A stretch of 6,187 nt of DNA from Planctomycetota bacterium. Its GTDB lineage: Bacteria; Planctomycetota; Planctomycetia; Planctomycetales; Planctomycetaceae. The DNA is taken from positions 1 to 6,187 of the forward strand of contig JAQBZS010000468.1 of NCBI GenBank assembly GCA_027622115.1, written 5' to 3'. The position numbers and the translations under genes were made by a program. Shown here one piece after another: positions 1-6,135 of this stretch. A model generated the notes under the pieces. That model did not search any database. It had not been told where the DNA came from and worked only from the letters and a program-made list of their open reading frames with translations. Within the stretch, counting starts at the first letter, position 1; each line of letters starts with the position of its first letter.

Positions 1-432
1 CCCTTGGAGTTTCGGCCCGGAGTCCCGGCTTATCTGATTCCTGCGGCCTTGAAGCCAGTCCGTGAATCTCGGCGATCGGCGTTCAACTTTGACGCGCTCC
101 GCAAGACGACTGTGTTTCTTGATCGAGTACAGCGACGGATTTCGCGCAGCGGTCTGCTTGAATTTCAGCTCGGAATTCACCTTGCCGCAGAAGTGTCGGG
201 CCAATCCGAGCCGGTCGCGACTTACGCCGATTTGCCAAGACCACAACGCGACCACTTCAGTTTCCTGTGTAATCACATCGAAACCATGTTCCGTAGCCGC
301 GAGTCAAGTTATCCCGTCGAACGCACATTGCTGGTCCCCGGCATCCTCGACGCGCGACACGATTCCCGCGCAGCCGACGGCAAACGCATCGCAACCCCAC
401 AACTCGCGAAACTGACGTACAAACCAGCGTGA
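1..432 (+). pseudogene. 3' part of a conserved hypothetical gene with two compensating frameshifts
   Basis: The window opens inside this gene, so its start is not seen. In frame 1, residues from about nt 184 to the TGA at 430-432 contain DHFSFLCNHIETMF, YPVERTLLVPGILD and GKRIATPQLA. I recognise these from memory as the C-terminal signature of a conserved protein family of unknown function in Planctomycetes and related phyla. The preceding family motif, FLIEYSDGFRAAVCLN, is present only in frame 2, at about 116-163. Upstream of that, frame 1 again reads plausibly up to VFL (112-120). The simplest reading is one extra base near 118-121 and one missing base near 180-185. Together they restore the frame but replace about 20 conserved residues with unrelated ones. 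Frame 1 is open throughout, so an intact-looking ORF hides the damage. It could be a pseudogene, a pair of sequencing errors, or a functional protein with a scrambled segment. The family assignment is from memory, and no function is claimed. Confidence 0.55.
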
Positions 433-655
433 ATGCTCGGGAGTAGGTTGGGCACTGTTCAAGCAGGTTTTGGAATTCGGACGTGGAAACGAAAGTTTGA
501 TTCCTACGGATGGCAATCGGATTAATATTCGTGCCGTTTGTGTGATTCCCCATTTGGCCCTCGGTGACGCTGTCTACGATTCCGTGGCCTGACCGAAATT
601 CAACGCCGCAAGTTCGGTATTGCCGTTCGCAGTTTCTTTTCAAAATGGATTGACG
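433..655. other. Spacer without a defensible gene
   Basis: This 223-base stretch separates the broken gene from the PLP-enzyme gene. No ORF here has a credible start and ribosome binding site. Frame 2 of the + strand is open from 416 to a TGA at 590-592 (58 codons) and reads somewhat like protein, with FKQVLEFGRGNESL and INIRAVCVIPHLALGDAV. It has no ATG, so it is at most a gene remnant. A possible weak promoter is TTGATT at 497-502 with TAATAT at 523-528, but the 20-base gap between them is longer than ideal. No clear terminator hairpin follows the broken gene. Confidence 0.4.
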
Positions 656-1717
656 ATGACGAATTCCGCCACGACGTATTCCATCCCGGCGCTCCACGAA
701 TCAATCGATCAATTGCCGCGATTTCAGTTGGCCCATTTGCCGACGCCTCTGGAACACGCGTCGCGATTCTCACAGGCACTGCACGGTCCACGAATTTGGA
801 TCAAACGTGACGATTGCACGGGGCTGGCGTTTGGCGGCAATAAGACGCGGCACAACGAATTTTTGATTGGTGACGCATTGGATAAGCACGCGGACATCGT
901 TGTCTGGGGTGCCGGCTTGCAGAGCAATAATTGTCGGCAAACGGCGGCGGCGTGTGCCAAAGCGGGGCTTGATTGCCACTTGGTGCTGGGTCGCGGCAAG
1001 CCTGCCGATGGTCCCGATCCGATTCAGGGCAACCTGTTGTTGGATCATTTGGTGGGCGCGAGCATCGAGATCGTGGACGACGAGGTCGGTCCGGCAGTCG
1101 ATGCGAAGATCGCGAATGCTGCGGCTCGTTTTGCCAAGCAGGGTCGAACGGTTTTCGAATGGAACCGCAAGACGGTCAAACCACTGGCCGCCGTGAGCTA
1201 CATGTTGTGCATGACGGAAATCATCGAGCAGGCTGCCGCGGCGGGGTTCGTTCCGGACGCGGTCTACGTGTGCTCGGCGGGATCAACGGGAGCCGGTTTG
1301 GCCTTGGCTCACGCGGCCTTGGCACAAACATTCCCCGTGCGACACATCACACCGATCGTCTGGCCATGGGACACGCAGGCCGACATGGCGCGAATCGCAA
1401 ATGATGCCGCAGAGTTGCTGGGAATCGAAACGCGACTCGAAACAGCCGACATCGACGTGACCGAAGAGTACGTGGGACCGTCCTACGGAGTGCCGACTCC
1501 GGGTTGCTTGGAAGCTCTGACGCTGCTGGCGCGAACCGAAGGAATTCTGCTCGACCCTTCGTACAGCGGCAAAGCGATGGCGGGATTGATCGATCATGTG
1601 CGGAAGGCTCAATTCGACCAGCGGCAAAACATTGTCTTTGTGCATACGGGAGGGACTCCCGCTCTGTTTGCACATGCCGATGAACTCGCAGCGGCCATCG
1701 CACCGCGAGTGCTTTAG
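656..1717 (+). CDS. PLP-dependent D-cysteine desulfhydrase / ACC deaminase family enzyme (divergent)
   Basis: The product is a 353-residue cytoplasmic enzyme of the tryptophan synthase beta-like fold (PF00291). D-cysteine desulfhydrases convert D-cysteine to pyruvate, sulfide and ammonia; ACC deaminases open 1-aminocyclopropane-1-carboxylate. The PLP lysine is K63 in FGGNKTR. QSNN at 89-92 holds S90, exactly 27 residues after the lysine as in ACC deaminase. The phosphate loop is SAGSTGAGL (207-215), and EGILLDPSYSGKAMAGL (295-311) and VHTGGTPALF (329-338) are typical of the family. S304 and T331 occupy the positions that are Glu295 and Leu322 in ACC deaminase, which points to desulfhydrase-type chemistry. 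Oddities are HNEF after GNKTR instead of the usual KLEF, SAGST in place of GSGGT in the phosphate loop, and KTVKPLAAVSY where relatives have a GGSNPLGALGY-like stretch. The true substrate is therefore open; L-cysteate or another D-amino acid are alternatives. ATG 656 is chosen over the in-frame TTG at 620 because it gives a normal family N-terminus. Neither start has a clear ribosome binding site. Confidence 0.88.
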   Translation: MTNSATTYSIPALHESIDQLPRFQLAHLPTPLEHASRFSQALHGPRIWIKRDDCTGLAFGGNKTRHNEFLIGDALDKHADIVVWGAGLQSNNCRQTAAACAKAGLDCHLVLGRGKPADGPDPIQGNLLLDHLVGASIEIVDDEVGPAVDAKIANAAARFAKQGRTVFEWNRKTVKPLAAVSYMLCMTEIIEQAAAAGFVPDAVYVCSAGSTGAGLALAHAALAQTFPVRHITPIVWPWDTQADMARIANDAAELLGIETRLETADIDVTEEYVGPSYGVPTPGCLEALTLLARTEGILLDPSYSGKAMAGLIDHVRKAQFDQRQNIVFVHTGGTPALFAHADELAAAIAPRVL

Positions 1718-1852
1718 GCGAGCGATCGATCGGAATCTACCAATCGGCATTGAATGGGGGCGGGAGTTCAATACTGTTCGGCATAGCCTTTGATTAGCAC
1801 GAAGGACTTCGAACGGCCATCAATCTTCAACTCTGTCATCAAGGTTCCGAAA
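1718..1852. other. Spacer between PLP-enzyme gene and lipoprotein gene
   Basis: This 135-base spacer holds a perfect 10-base palindrome, CGATCGATCG, at 1723-1732, six bases after the stop codon. It also holds a weak inverted repeat, ATTGAA (1749-1754) with TTCAAT (1767-1772), around a G-rich 12-base loop. Neither is followed by a T tract, so no intrinsic terminator is claimed. No convincing promoter was found. Its minus strand contains the protein-like frame listed separately. Confidence 0.35.
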
Positions 1853-1887
1853 ATGCCGCCATTCGGTGTTTCCAAAATTCGTTCCCG
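1768..1887 (-). pseudogene. Possible C-terminal remnant of a lost minus-strand gene
   Basis: On the minus strand, one frame ends in a TGA at 1768-1770. Its last 39 codons read strikingly like a real protein end, with ILETPNGGIFGTLMTELKIDG followed a few residues later by VLIKGYAEQY. Further upstream the frame becomes serine- and proline-rich and looks like a shadow of the lipoprotein gene. If real, it would be the truncated tail of a gene that once converged on the PLP-enzyme gene. It overlaps the first 35 bases of the lipoprotein gene. I do not recognise the family, and chance is a fair alternative because the antisense of GC-biased DNA often looks protein-like. Confidence 0.2.
1841..1844 (+). 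promoter_or_regulatory. Ribosome binding site deciding the lipoprotein start
   Basis: AAGG lies 8 bases before the ATG at 1853. It is a short but well-placed Shine-Dalgarno match. It supports this ATG over the in-frame TTG at 1790, which would put 21 extra residues in front of the signal peptide. Confidence 0.45.
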
Positions 1888-4384
1888 TCCCACGATTGTG
1901 ATCGCGATTCTTGTTGGCTTGTGCTTGCCTGGATGTGGCTCGGGAGAAGAAGAAGCCGTTGATGAAGAACGCGTCCGACGGACGAGAAAAACCACGATCG
2001 AATCCATCGATCCGAGTGACTTCAAACCCAAAGAGGTCGCCACGCACGAGGTCACAATCCGCACGCCCGTGCCGGGTTTTTATGTCTTGATCGACAATGA
2101 AGCGGCCCGCACATCCGATAACGAATTGCTCACAACGCCATGTGCGGTCAACGTCCCCGCCGGCACTCGTGAGATTCGCATTTCGCACGGCAAGTTCCGA
2201 GACGAGTCGCGGCAGATCAAAGTGACGCAACCGCAGGAACTCAACTTCGACCCGTTTCCCGTGCCGGGCGGTGACAACGCGTCCGTCCGCTTCGCCCCGT
2301 ACTTTGATGCACCCATCGGCAAAGGCATTCCGCTGTTGTCGATCAATACGGAAAACGCGGAATTGGACCCGTTCTTGGAACCGGACGGTTTGGCGATTTG
2401 GTTCGTCAGCAAGCGGCCCACCGGTGTCGGCATTTACCGCGCGTCTCGCCCGACGCAGTACCACGCCTTCGATGAACCTCGCTTTGAATTTCGACCGCCC
2501 GGCAGCGGAGACTTGCCCGCGGCATCGCCCAGCGTCACCCGAGACGCATTGTTGTTGGTTTACACGACACCCGAACGCGGCGAGATCTGGGGTGTGCCTC
2601 GGCCCAACGCATTGGCGGGTTTTGAGTTTTTGGATCGCTATCGGATCAAAAACACCAATCACCGCACGAATTGGCCGGCGGCGCAGATTCTTTACGATTC
2701 GTCGCAGGTGTTTTGGGTGGTCGACGAAGACGAAGAACTCAAGTCCTTTGTCGTGGATCGCACGTCCAAGCCGGGCGACGAGAAGCTCATGTTCGGTTCG
2801 CAGCGAGACTCGAATCTCCCAGGGATCGTGCCCTGTATTTCGTCCGACGGTTTGCGGCAGTTTGCGTTCGATGGCAAGACGTTGAGTCGAGCCGTTCGAC
2901 CCGACACGAAGGCACCGTTTTCGAAGCTGGAGCAAAAGGTCACGTTGCCCGAGCGGCTGTATGCGGCGACGAAGGGACGTCGGCAGTTCTTCGTGACCGA
3001 TGATGAACAGTGGCTGTTCTACGTCCCGGACCCAATTGGACAGGCCGACTTGTGGGTCACGCGGCTGTACGACGGCAAGGGCTGGGGCACGGTGGCGATC
3101 GGCCACACGATCGAAGCCAAGACGGAAGTCGCCATGGCACCGGAAGCTCCCAAGCAGCCGAATGAAGCAGTCGGCCCGAAGGTCGATCCACGGTCGCTGG
3201 TACTGTCTTACACGACCTTTTCCAGCGAATTTCAAAAGCTCCTCGCCGAGAAGAAATACGACGCCGCCGATGACTTGATCAAGCAATCGCTGGCGTCGCC
3301 CGATTTCGCGCAGGACAAGGAGCAACTCGGTTGGGACAAAGACGACGTAAGCCGCATTAAGGCGTTTTGGAGCGACGTTCGCCAAGCGGTTGCGAGACTG
3401 AAGGTTGGCGACATGGTGCGAATTGGAGCGTCGCGAGTGCGGTTCATTCGCTTCGAAAACGACGTGCTTGTCGGCAAGGCCACTCAAGACATCTCGAAAC
3501 CTCTACTGGAAATGACACCCACCGATCTGGCCGCCATCGCCGATACCGACGAGAACAAAACCGACGTCGAGTTCAACATGCGAGTCGGTACGTACTTCTT
3601 TTACGATCCGGCCGGCAACAAGCGATCCGCTGACGTTCGCTTCGAGCGAGCGGGCGATTCCGGCAAGCAATTTCACGAGCGACTCGCCCAACGCGTGTTG
3701 CATCAGGCCGATCGCGAATTCGCTCGCGAAAACCCCACGATTGGACGCGGGCTGCTGAATCGCGTGCAGACTGAGTTCCCCGCAAGTCAGGCTGCAGTCG
3801 CCGCCAAACAACGAGAAGGCGAACTCTGGAAGCTGACGAAATGGGAGAAACGCGGTCCGCGAAGCTGGAATATTGAGAACGGTGATTTTGTCGCGGACAA
3901 CAACAAGCAGTCGGGTTCGTTCTTGGTTTCCGACCGGCAATACGAGGCGTTCGAATTGCAACTGGAATGGAAGACGATGAATTCCAACACGGCCTACGGA
4001 GGCGTGTTCTTTCGCTATCCCGGTTCGGGCCGACCCTCGGACACGGCCTTCAAATTGAATCTGGCCAATGACTTCGGCGCGCCGGCGGACAATTATTCCA
4101 CGGGTGCTCTGTTTAAGTACCAAGCTCCCGATATCAACGCGGTCAAGCCGACCGGCCAATGGAACACGTTGAAGTTGCGAGTCAATCTCGACGAGGTTGT
4201 GGTCACGATCAATGGAAAGCTGGTGATGGACACCGCCGCCGTGAATGCGGACATCCCCACGAAGGGCTACATCGCCTTGGATGGCGACTTGGGTGGGATC
4301 ACGTATCGGAAGCCGCTGCTGATGGAGATTCCCCTTAAAAAGGCCGCGCCGAAACCGGCCCCCAAAGCCGAGCCGAAACAGTGA
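1853..4384 (+). CDS. Lipoprotein with PEGA-like, beta-propeller-like and C-terminal DUF1080 domains
   Basis: The product is an 843-residue lipoprotein. Residues 1-28 form a lipoprotein signal: basic KIRSR (8-12), hydrophobic PTIVIAILVGL (13-23) and a lipobox ending LPGC, with the lipidated cysteine at 28. An acidic, then basic, linker follows. Residues about 65-130 resemble a PEGA-type surface beta domain (VPAGTREIRISHG). Residues about 170-405 hold roughly five repeats of TolB/PD40 propeller type, with EPDGLAIWFVS, SVTRDALLLVYTT, SSDGLRQFAFD and TDDEQWLFYV as strand pairs. Residues about 445-660 are charged, partly helical and unassigned. Residues about 669-827 match DUF1080 (PF06439, 3-keto-disaccharide hydrolase, concanavalin-like fold): FELQLEWK, GGVFFR, TGALFKYQAP, GQWNTLKLRV and INGKLVMDT. 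A short Lys/Pro/Ala tail ends the protein. DUF1080 proteins are linked to polysaccharide breakdown or binding, so an envelope-anchored glycan-binding or glycan-processing role is inferred. No catalytic residue could be verified. The stop overlaps a possible GTG start of moeA. Confidence 0.85.
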   Translation: MPPFGVSKIRSRPTIVIAILVGLCLPGCGSGEEEAVDEERVRRTRKTTIESIDPSDFKPKEVATHEVTIRTPVPGFYVLIDNEAARTSDNELLTTPCAVNVPAGTREIRISHGKFRDESRQIKVTQPQELNFDPFPVPGGDNASVRFAPYFDAPIGKGIPLLSINTENAELDPFLEPDGLAIWFVSKRPTGVGIYRASRPTQYHAFDEPRFEFRPPGSGDLPAASPSVTRDALLLVYTTPERGEIWGVPRPNALAGFEFLDRYRIKNTNHRTNWPAAQILYDSSQVFWVVDEDEELKSFVVDRTSKPGDEKLMFGSQRDSNLPGIVPCISSDGLRQFAFDGKTLSRAVRPDTKAPFSKLEQKVTLPERLYAATKGRRQFFVTDDEQWLFYVPDPIGQADLWVTRLYDGKGWGTVAIGHTIEAKTEVAMAPEAPKQPNEAVGPKVDPRSLVLSYTTFSSEFQKLLAEKKYDAADDLIKQSLASPDFAQDKEQLGWDKDDVSRIKAFWSDVRQAVARLKVGDMVRIGASRVRFIRFENDVLVGKATQDISKPLLEMTPTDLAAIADTDENKTDVEFNMRVGTYFFYDPAGNKRSADVRFERAGDSGKQFHERLAQRVLHQADREFARENPTIGRGLLNRVQTEFPASQAAVAAKQREGELWKLTKWEKRGPRSWNIENGDFVADNNKQSGSFLVSDRQYEAFELQLEWKTMNSNTAYGGVFFRYPGSGRPSDTAFKLNLANDFGAPADNYSTGALFKYQAPDINAVKPTGQWNTLKLRVNLDEVVVTINGKLVMDTAAVNADIPTKGYIALDGDLGGITYRKPLLMEIPLKKAAPKPAPKAEPKQ

Positions 4385-4434
4385 TCGGGCACGGCGATGA
4401 ATCGACTTCACGTTCCGCTCGACAAGACGTCCGC

Positions 4435-5652
4435 ATGCGGGGCTTCACGTCTCGCGTGTCCGTCGGCGACGCCACCGATTGGATCGACGCCGTAGCGAAG
4501 CCCGAACGTCGCGAGACCGTTCACGTCACGGAATCCCACGGACGAGTCCTCTGCGATGCAATCGTGGCCGCAATGGACGTGCCGAGTTTTGATCGCTCGG
4601 CAATGGACGGATACGCGTTGCGAGCGGCCGAAACCGACGGAGCCAGTGACTACAACCCGCTCGAATTCCGAGTGATCGGCGAGTCGATGCCGGGCAAGCC
4701 GTTTTCCGGTTCGATCGAAGGCGGCACGTGCATTCGCATCATGACCGGAGCGCCGATGCCAAGCGGCGTCGATGCGGTGCTACCTGCGGAATACGCCGAG
4801 GAATTCGCGGGCGTGGTGCGGTTTTCGGCATCGGTACCGCCGGGAAAACACATCGGTTGCCGCGGCGAAGACGTCCAAACCGGTCAGCGGATGTTTTGTG
4901 CGGGGCGCCGCTTGAGGCCACAAGACGTCGGTTTGTTGGCTTCGATCGGCGTCTCGCACGTGCCGGTTTGGGTGCAACCCTCGGTGCGACTGCTCGTGAC
5001 CGGCGACGAACTGGTTCCTGCCGGTGAATCGCGTGGACCGCATCAAATCTACGATTCGAATTCGGGTGTGCTGTCCGGTCTCGTGAATCGCGACGGCGGA
5101 CGGCTCGAACCGATTCGTCGACTGGTCGACGATCGTGCGGCGATTCGTGCAGCGATGCGGGATCCAGGTGCCGACGTGATCCTGGTTTCCGGCGGTTCCA
5201 GCGTGGGCGCCGAAGACCACGCACCGACGATTGTTGCCGAGGACGGCGAGCTGGCGGTTCACGGCATCGCCATTCGCCCGTCGAGTCCCACCGGCATGGG
5301 ACGCATCGGTTCGAGTCTGGTGTTCTTGCTGCCCGGCAACCCCGTGTCGTGCCTGTGCGCTTACGATTTCTTCGCGGCACGAGCGATTCGACTCATCGGG
5401 GGGCGCGGCACCGCTTTGCCGTACGTCGTTCGATCGATCGTGGTGAATAGAAAGATTGTGTCCGCCATTGGTCGAGTCGATTATTGCCGGGTCGCATTCG
5501 AAACGGACGGCGGCCTCGTGCCGATTTCCACGAGCGGCGCTTCGATTCTCTCGTCAACGACGCGCGCGGACGGATTCGTTGTTGTGCCGGCGGAATCGGA
5601 AGGATACGCACCGGGCACGCGGGTCGATGTTTATCAATACGACGGATGCTAA
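4435..5652 (+). CDS. moeA: Molybdopterin molybdenumtransferase MoeA
   Basis: MoeA inserts molybdenum into adenylylated molybdopterin, the last common step of molybdenum cofactor synthesis, in the cytoplasm. The 405 residues carry the usual order of domains: MoeA_N to about 172, the molybdopterin-binding MoCF domain at about 185-325, and MoeA_C at about 329-402. Signatures seen are SFDRSAMDGYA (51-61), RIMTGAPMP (101-109), TGDELV (189-194), IYDSNS (205-210), SGGSSVG with D261 (252-261), LPGNPVS (299-305) and GRVDYCR (346-352). By alignment from memory to E. coli MoeA, residues matching Asp59, Thr100, Asp259, Arg350 and Ser371 are kept. Lys275 is Gly277 and Lys279 is Arg281, and the usual KPGKP reads RPSSP. 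The protein may belong to a distinct MoeA subgroup. ATG 4435 places the first motif as in E. coli. An in-frame GTG at 4381 would add 18 residues and overlap the lipoprotein stop by 4 bases (GTGA), allowing translational coupling. No strong ribosome binding site marks either. No other molybdenum cofactor gene is in view. Confidence 0.93.
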   Translation: MRGFTSRVSVGDATDWIDAVAKPERRETVHVTESHGRVLCDAIVAAMDVPSFDRSAMDGYALRAAETDGASDYNPLEFRVIGESMPGKPFSGSIEGGTCIRIMTGAPMPSGVDAVLPAEYAEEFAGVVRFSASVPPGKHIGCRGEDVQTGQRMFCAGRRLRPQDVGLLASIGVSHVPVWVQPSVRLLVTGDELVPAGESRGPHQIYDSNSGVLSGLVNRDGGRLEPIRRLVDDRAAIRAAMRDPGADVILVSGGSSVGAEDHAPTIVAEDGELAVHGIAIRPSSPTGMGRIGSSLVFLLPGNPVSCLCAYDFFAARAIRLIGGRGTALPYVVRSIVVNRKIVSAIGRVDYCRVAFETDGGLVPISTSGASILSSTTRADGFVVVPAESEGYAPGTRVDVYQYDGC

Positions 5653-5665
5653 GCTTGCGTTTCCC

Positions 5666-5682
5666 CACGTCCGTGTGACGTG
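5666..5682. repeat. Short perfect inverted repeat after moeA
   Basis: CACGTC (5666-5671) and GACGTG (5677-5682) are perfect reverse complements around the 5-base loop CGTGT, starting 14 bases after the moeA stop. There is no T tract, so it is a poor intrinsic terminator. It could be a weak hairpin in the transcript or an operator-like site in front of the STAS gene. A 6-base arm can easily arise by chance. Confidence 0.25.
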
Positions 5683-5747
5683 ATCAACGCTGCTGGGCAA
5701 ACTGAATCGCGGCGTGACCGAGGTGTTCCCGTTTTTCATTGCCATTC

Positions 5748-5751
5748 AGGA
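5748..5751 (+). promoter_or_regulatory. Ribosome binding site deciding the STAS gene start
   Basis: AGGA lies 6 bases before the ATG at 5758, the clearest Shine-Dalgarno placement in the window. It supports this start over the in-frame GTG at 5680, which would add 26 residues unlike the N-terminus of a STAS domain. Confidence 0.6.
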
Positions 5752-5757
5752 CCGGAC

Positions 5758-6135
5758 ATGAATCCATTTACGAGGAAAGCAAAAGTACTCCCGTTTGAAA
5801 TCCTTGACGATGTGCTTGTCATTCATCCCACGGGGAAGTCTTTGCACGCTGGCGAGTCGGTCGTCGAGAAGGAGATCACCGAATTGCATCGCAAGATCGA
5901 AGAATTGCAGATTCGGCGCGTGGTCGTGGACATCGGAATCGCATTACACTTTGGATCATTGGTGATCGGAGCCTTGTTAATGATCTGCGTGAAAGTCCGA
6001 GAGAACGCAGGGCGAGCCGCACTCTGCCAGGCGACCGCAAGCATGCTCGAAACGCTGCAGATCATGAAAGTCGAGACGTTGATTCCCTACTTTGCGACGT
6101 TGGACGAAGCTTTGGCGCACGTGAAGTCGAAGTAG
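5758..6135 (+). CDS. Single-domain STAS protein (anti-sigma factor antagonist type)
   Basis: The 125-residue cytoplasmic protein fits one STAS domain (PF01740) over almost its whole length. It begins with FEILDDVLVIHPTGKSL (13-29), the first beta hairpin. A charged helix (about 34-50) follows, then the central strand RRVVVDIG (53-60), HFGSLVIGALL (64-74), a second helix, and TLIPYFATLDEAL (107-119), the usual C-terminal end. STAS proteins of this size typically bind a serine kinase anti-sigma factor or a signalling complex, and are switched by phosphorylation of a serine in a DSSGLG-like motif. Aligning GALL with the family consensus, S67 takes the first serine position and L68 replaces the serine that is phosphorylated in SpoIIAA; the preceding aspartate is glycine. 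Regulation by the classical kinase is therefore doubtful. No kinase, phosphatase or sigma factor gene is adjacent in the window. The gene has its own ribosome binding site 105 bases after moeA and may be transcribed separately. Confidence 0.82.
   Translation: MNPFTRKAKVLPFEILDDVLVIHPTGKSLHAGESVVEKEITELHRKIEELQIRRVVVDIGIALHFGSLVIGALLMICVKVRENAGRAALCQATASMLETLQIMKVETLIPYFATLDEALAHVKSK

Noticed and set aside
620..655. TTG at 620 as start of the PLP-enzyme gene
   Set aside because: It adds 12 residues not expected for the family, and an ATG at 656 gives a normal N-terminus; no ribosome binding site favours the TTG.
257..697. Minus-strand ORFs over 257-697 and 304-516 that look partly protein-like
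   Set aside because: The plus strand over 1-432 carries recognisable family motifs (YPVERTLL, IEYSDGF), so the minus frames there are antisense shadows. They also run into the PLP-enzyme gene and lack a ribosome binding site.
656..1717. Calling this gene an ACC deaminase (acdS)
   Set aside because: The diagnostic Glu and Leu of ACC deaminase are replaced by Ser304 and Thr331, as in D-cysteine desulfhydrases.
1749..1772. Inverted repeat ATTGAA/TTCAAT as a terminator after the PLP-enzyme gene
   Set aside because: The stem is AT-rich and short, the loop is 12 bases, and no T tract follows.
1820..3487. 555-codon open frame on the minus strand
   Set aside because: It lies antisense to the lipoprotein gene, whose signal peptide and DUF1080 motifs are clear. 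Its composition is arginine-rich and typical of a reverse-strand shadow in GC-rich DNA.
4739..5380. 213-codon minus-strand open frame inside moeA
   Set aside because: Very high Arg/Pro content and complete overlap with conserved MoeA motifs mark it as a shadow.
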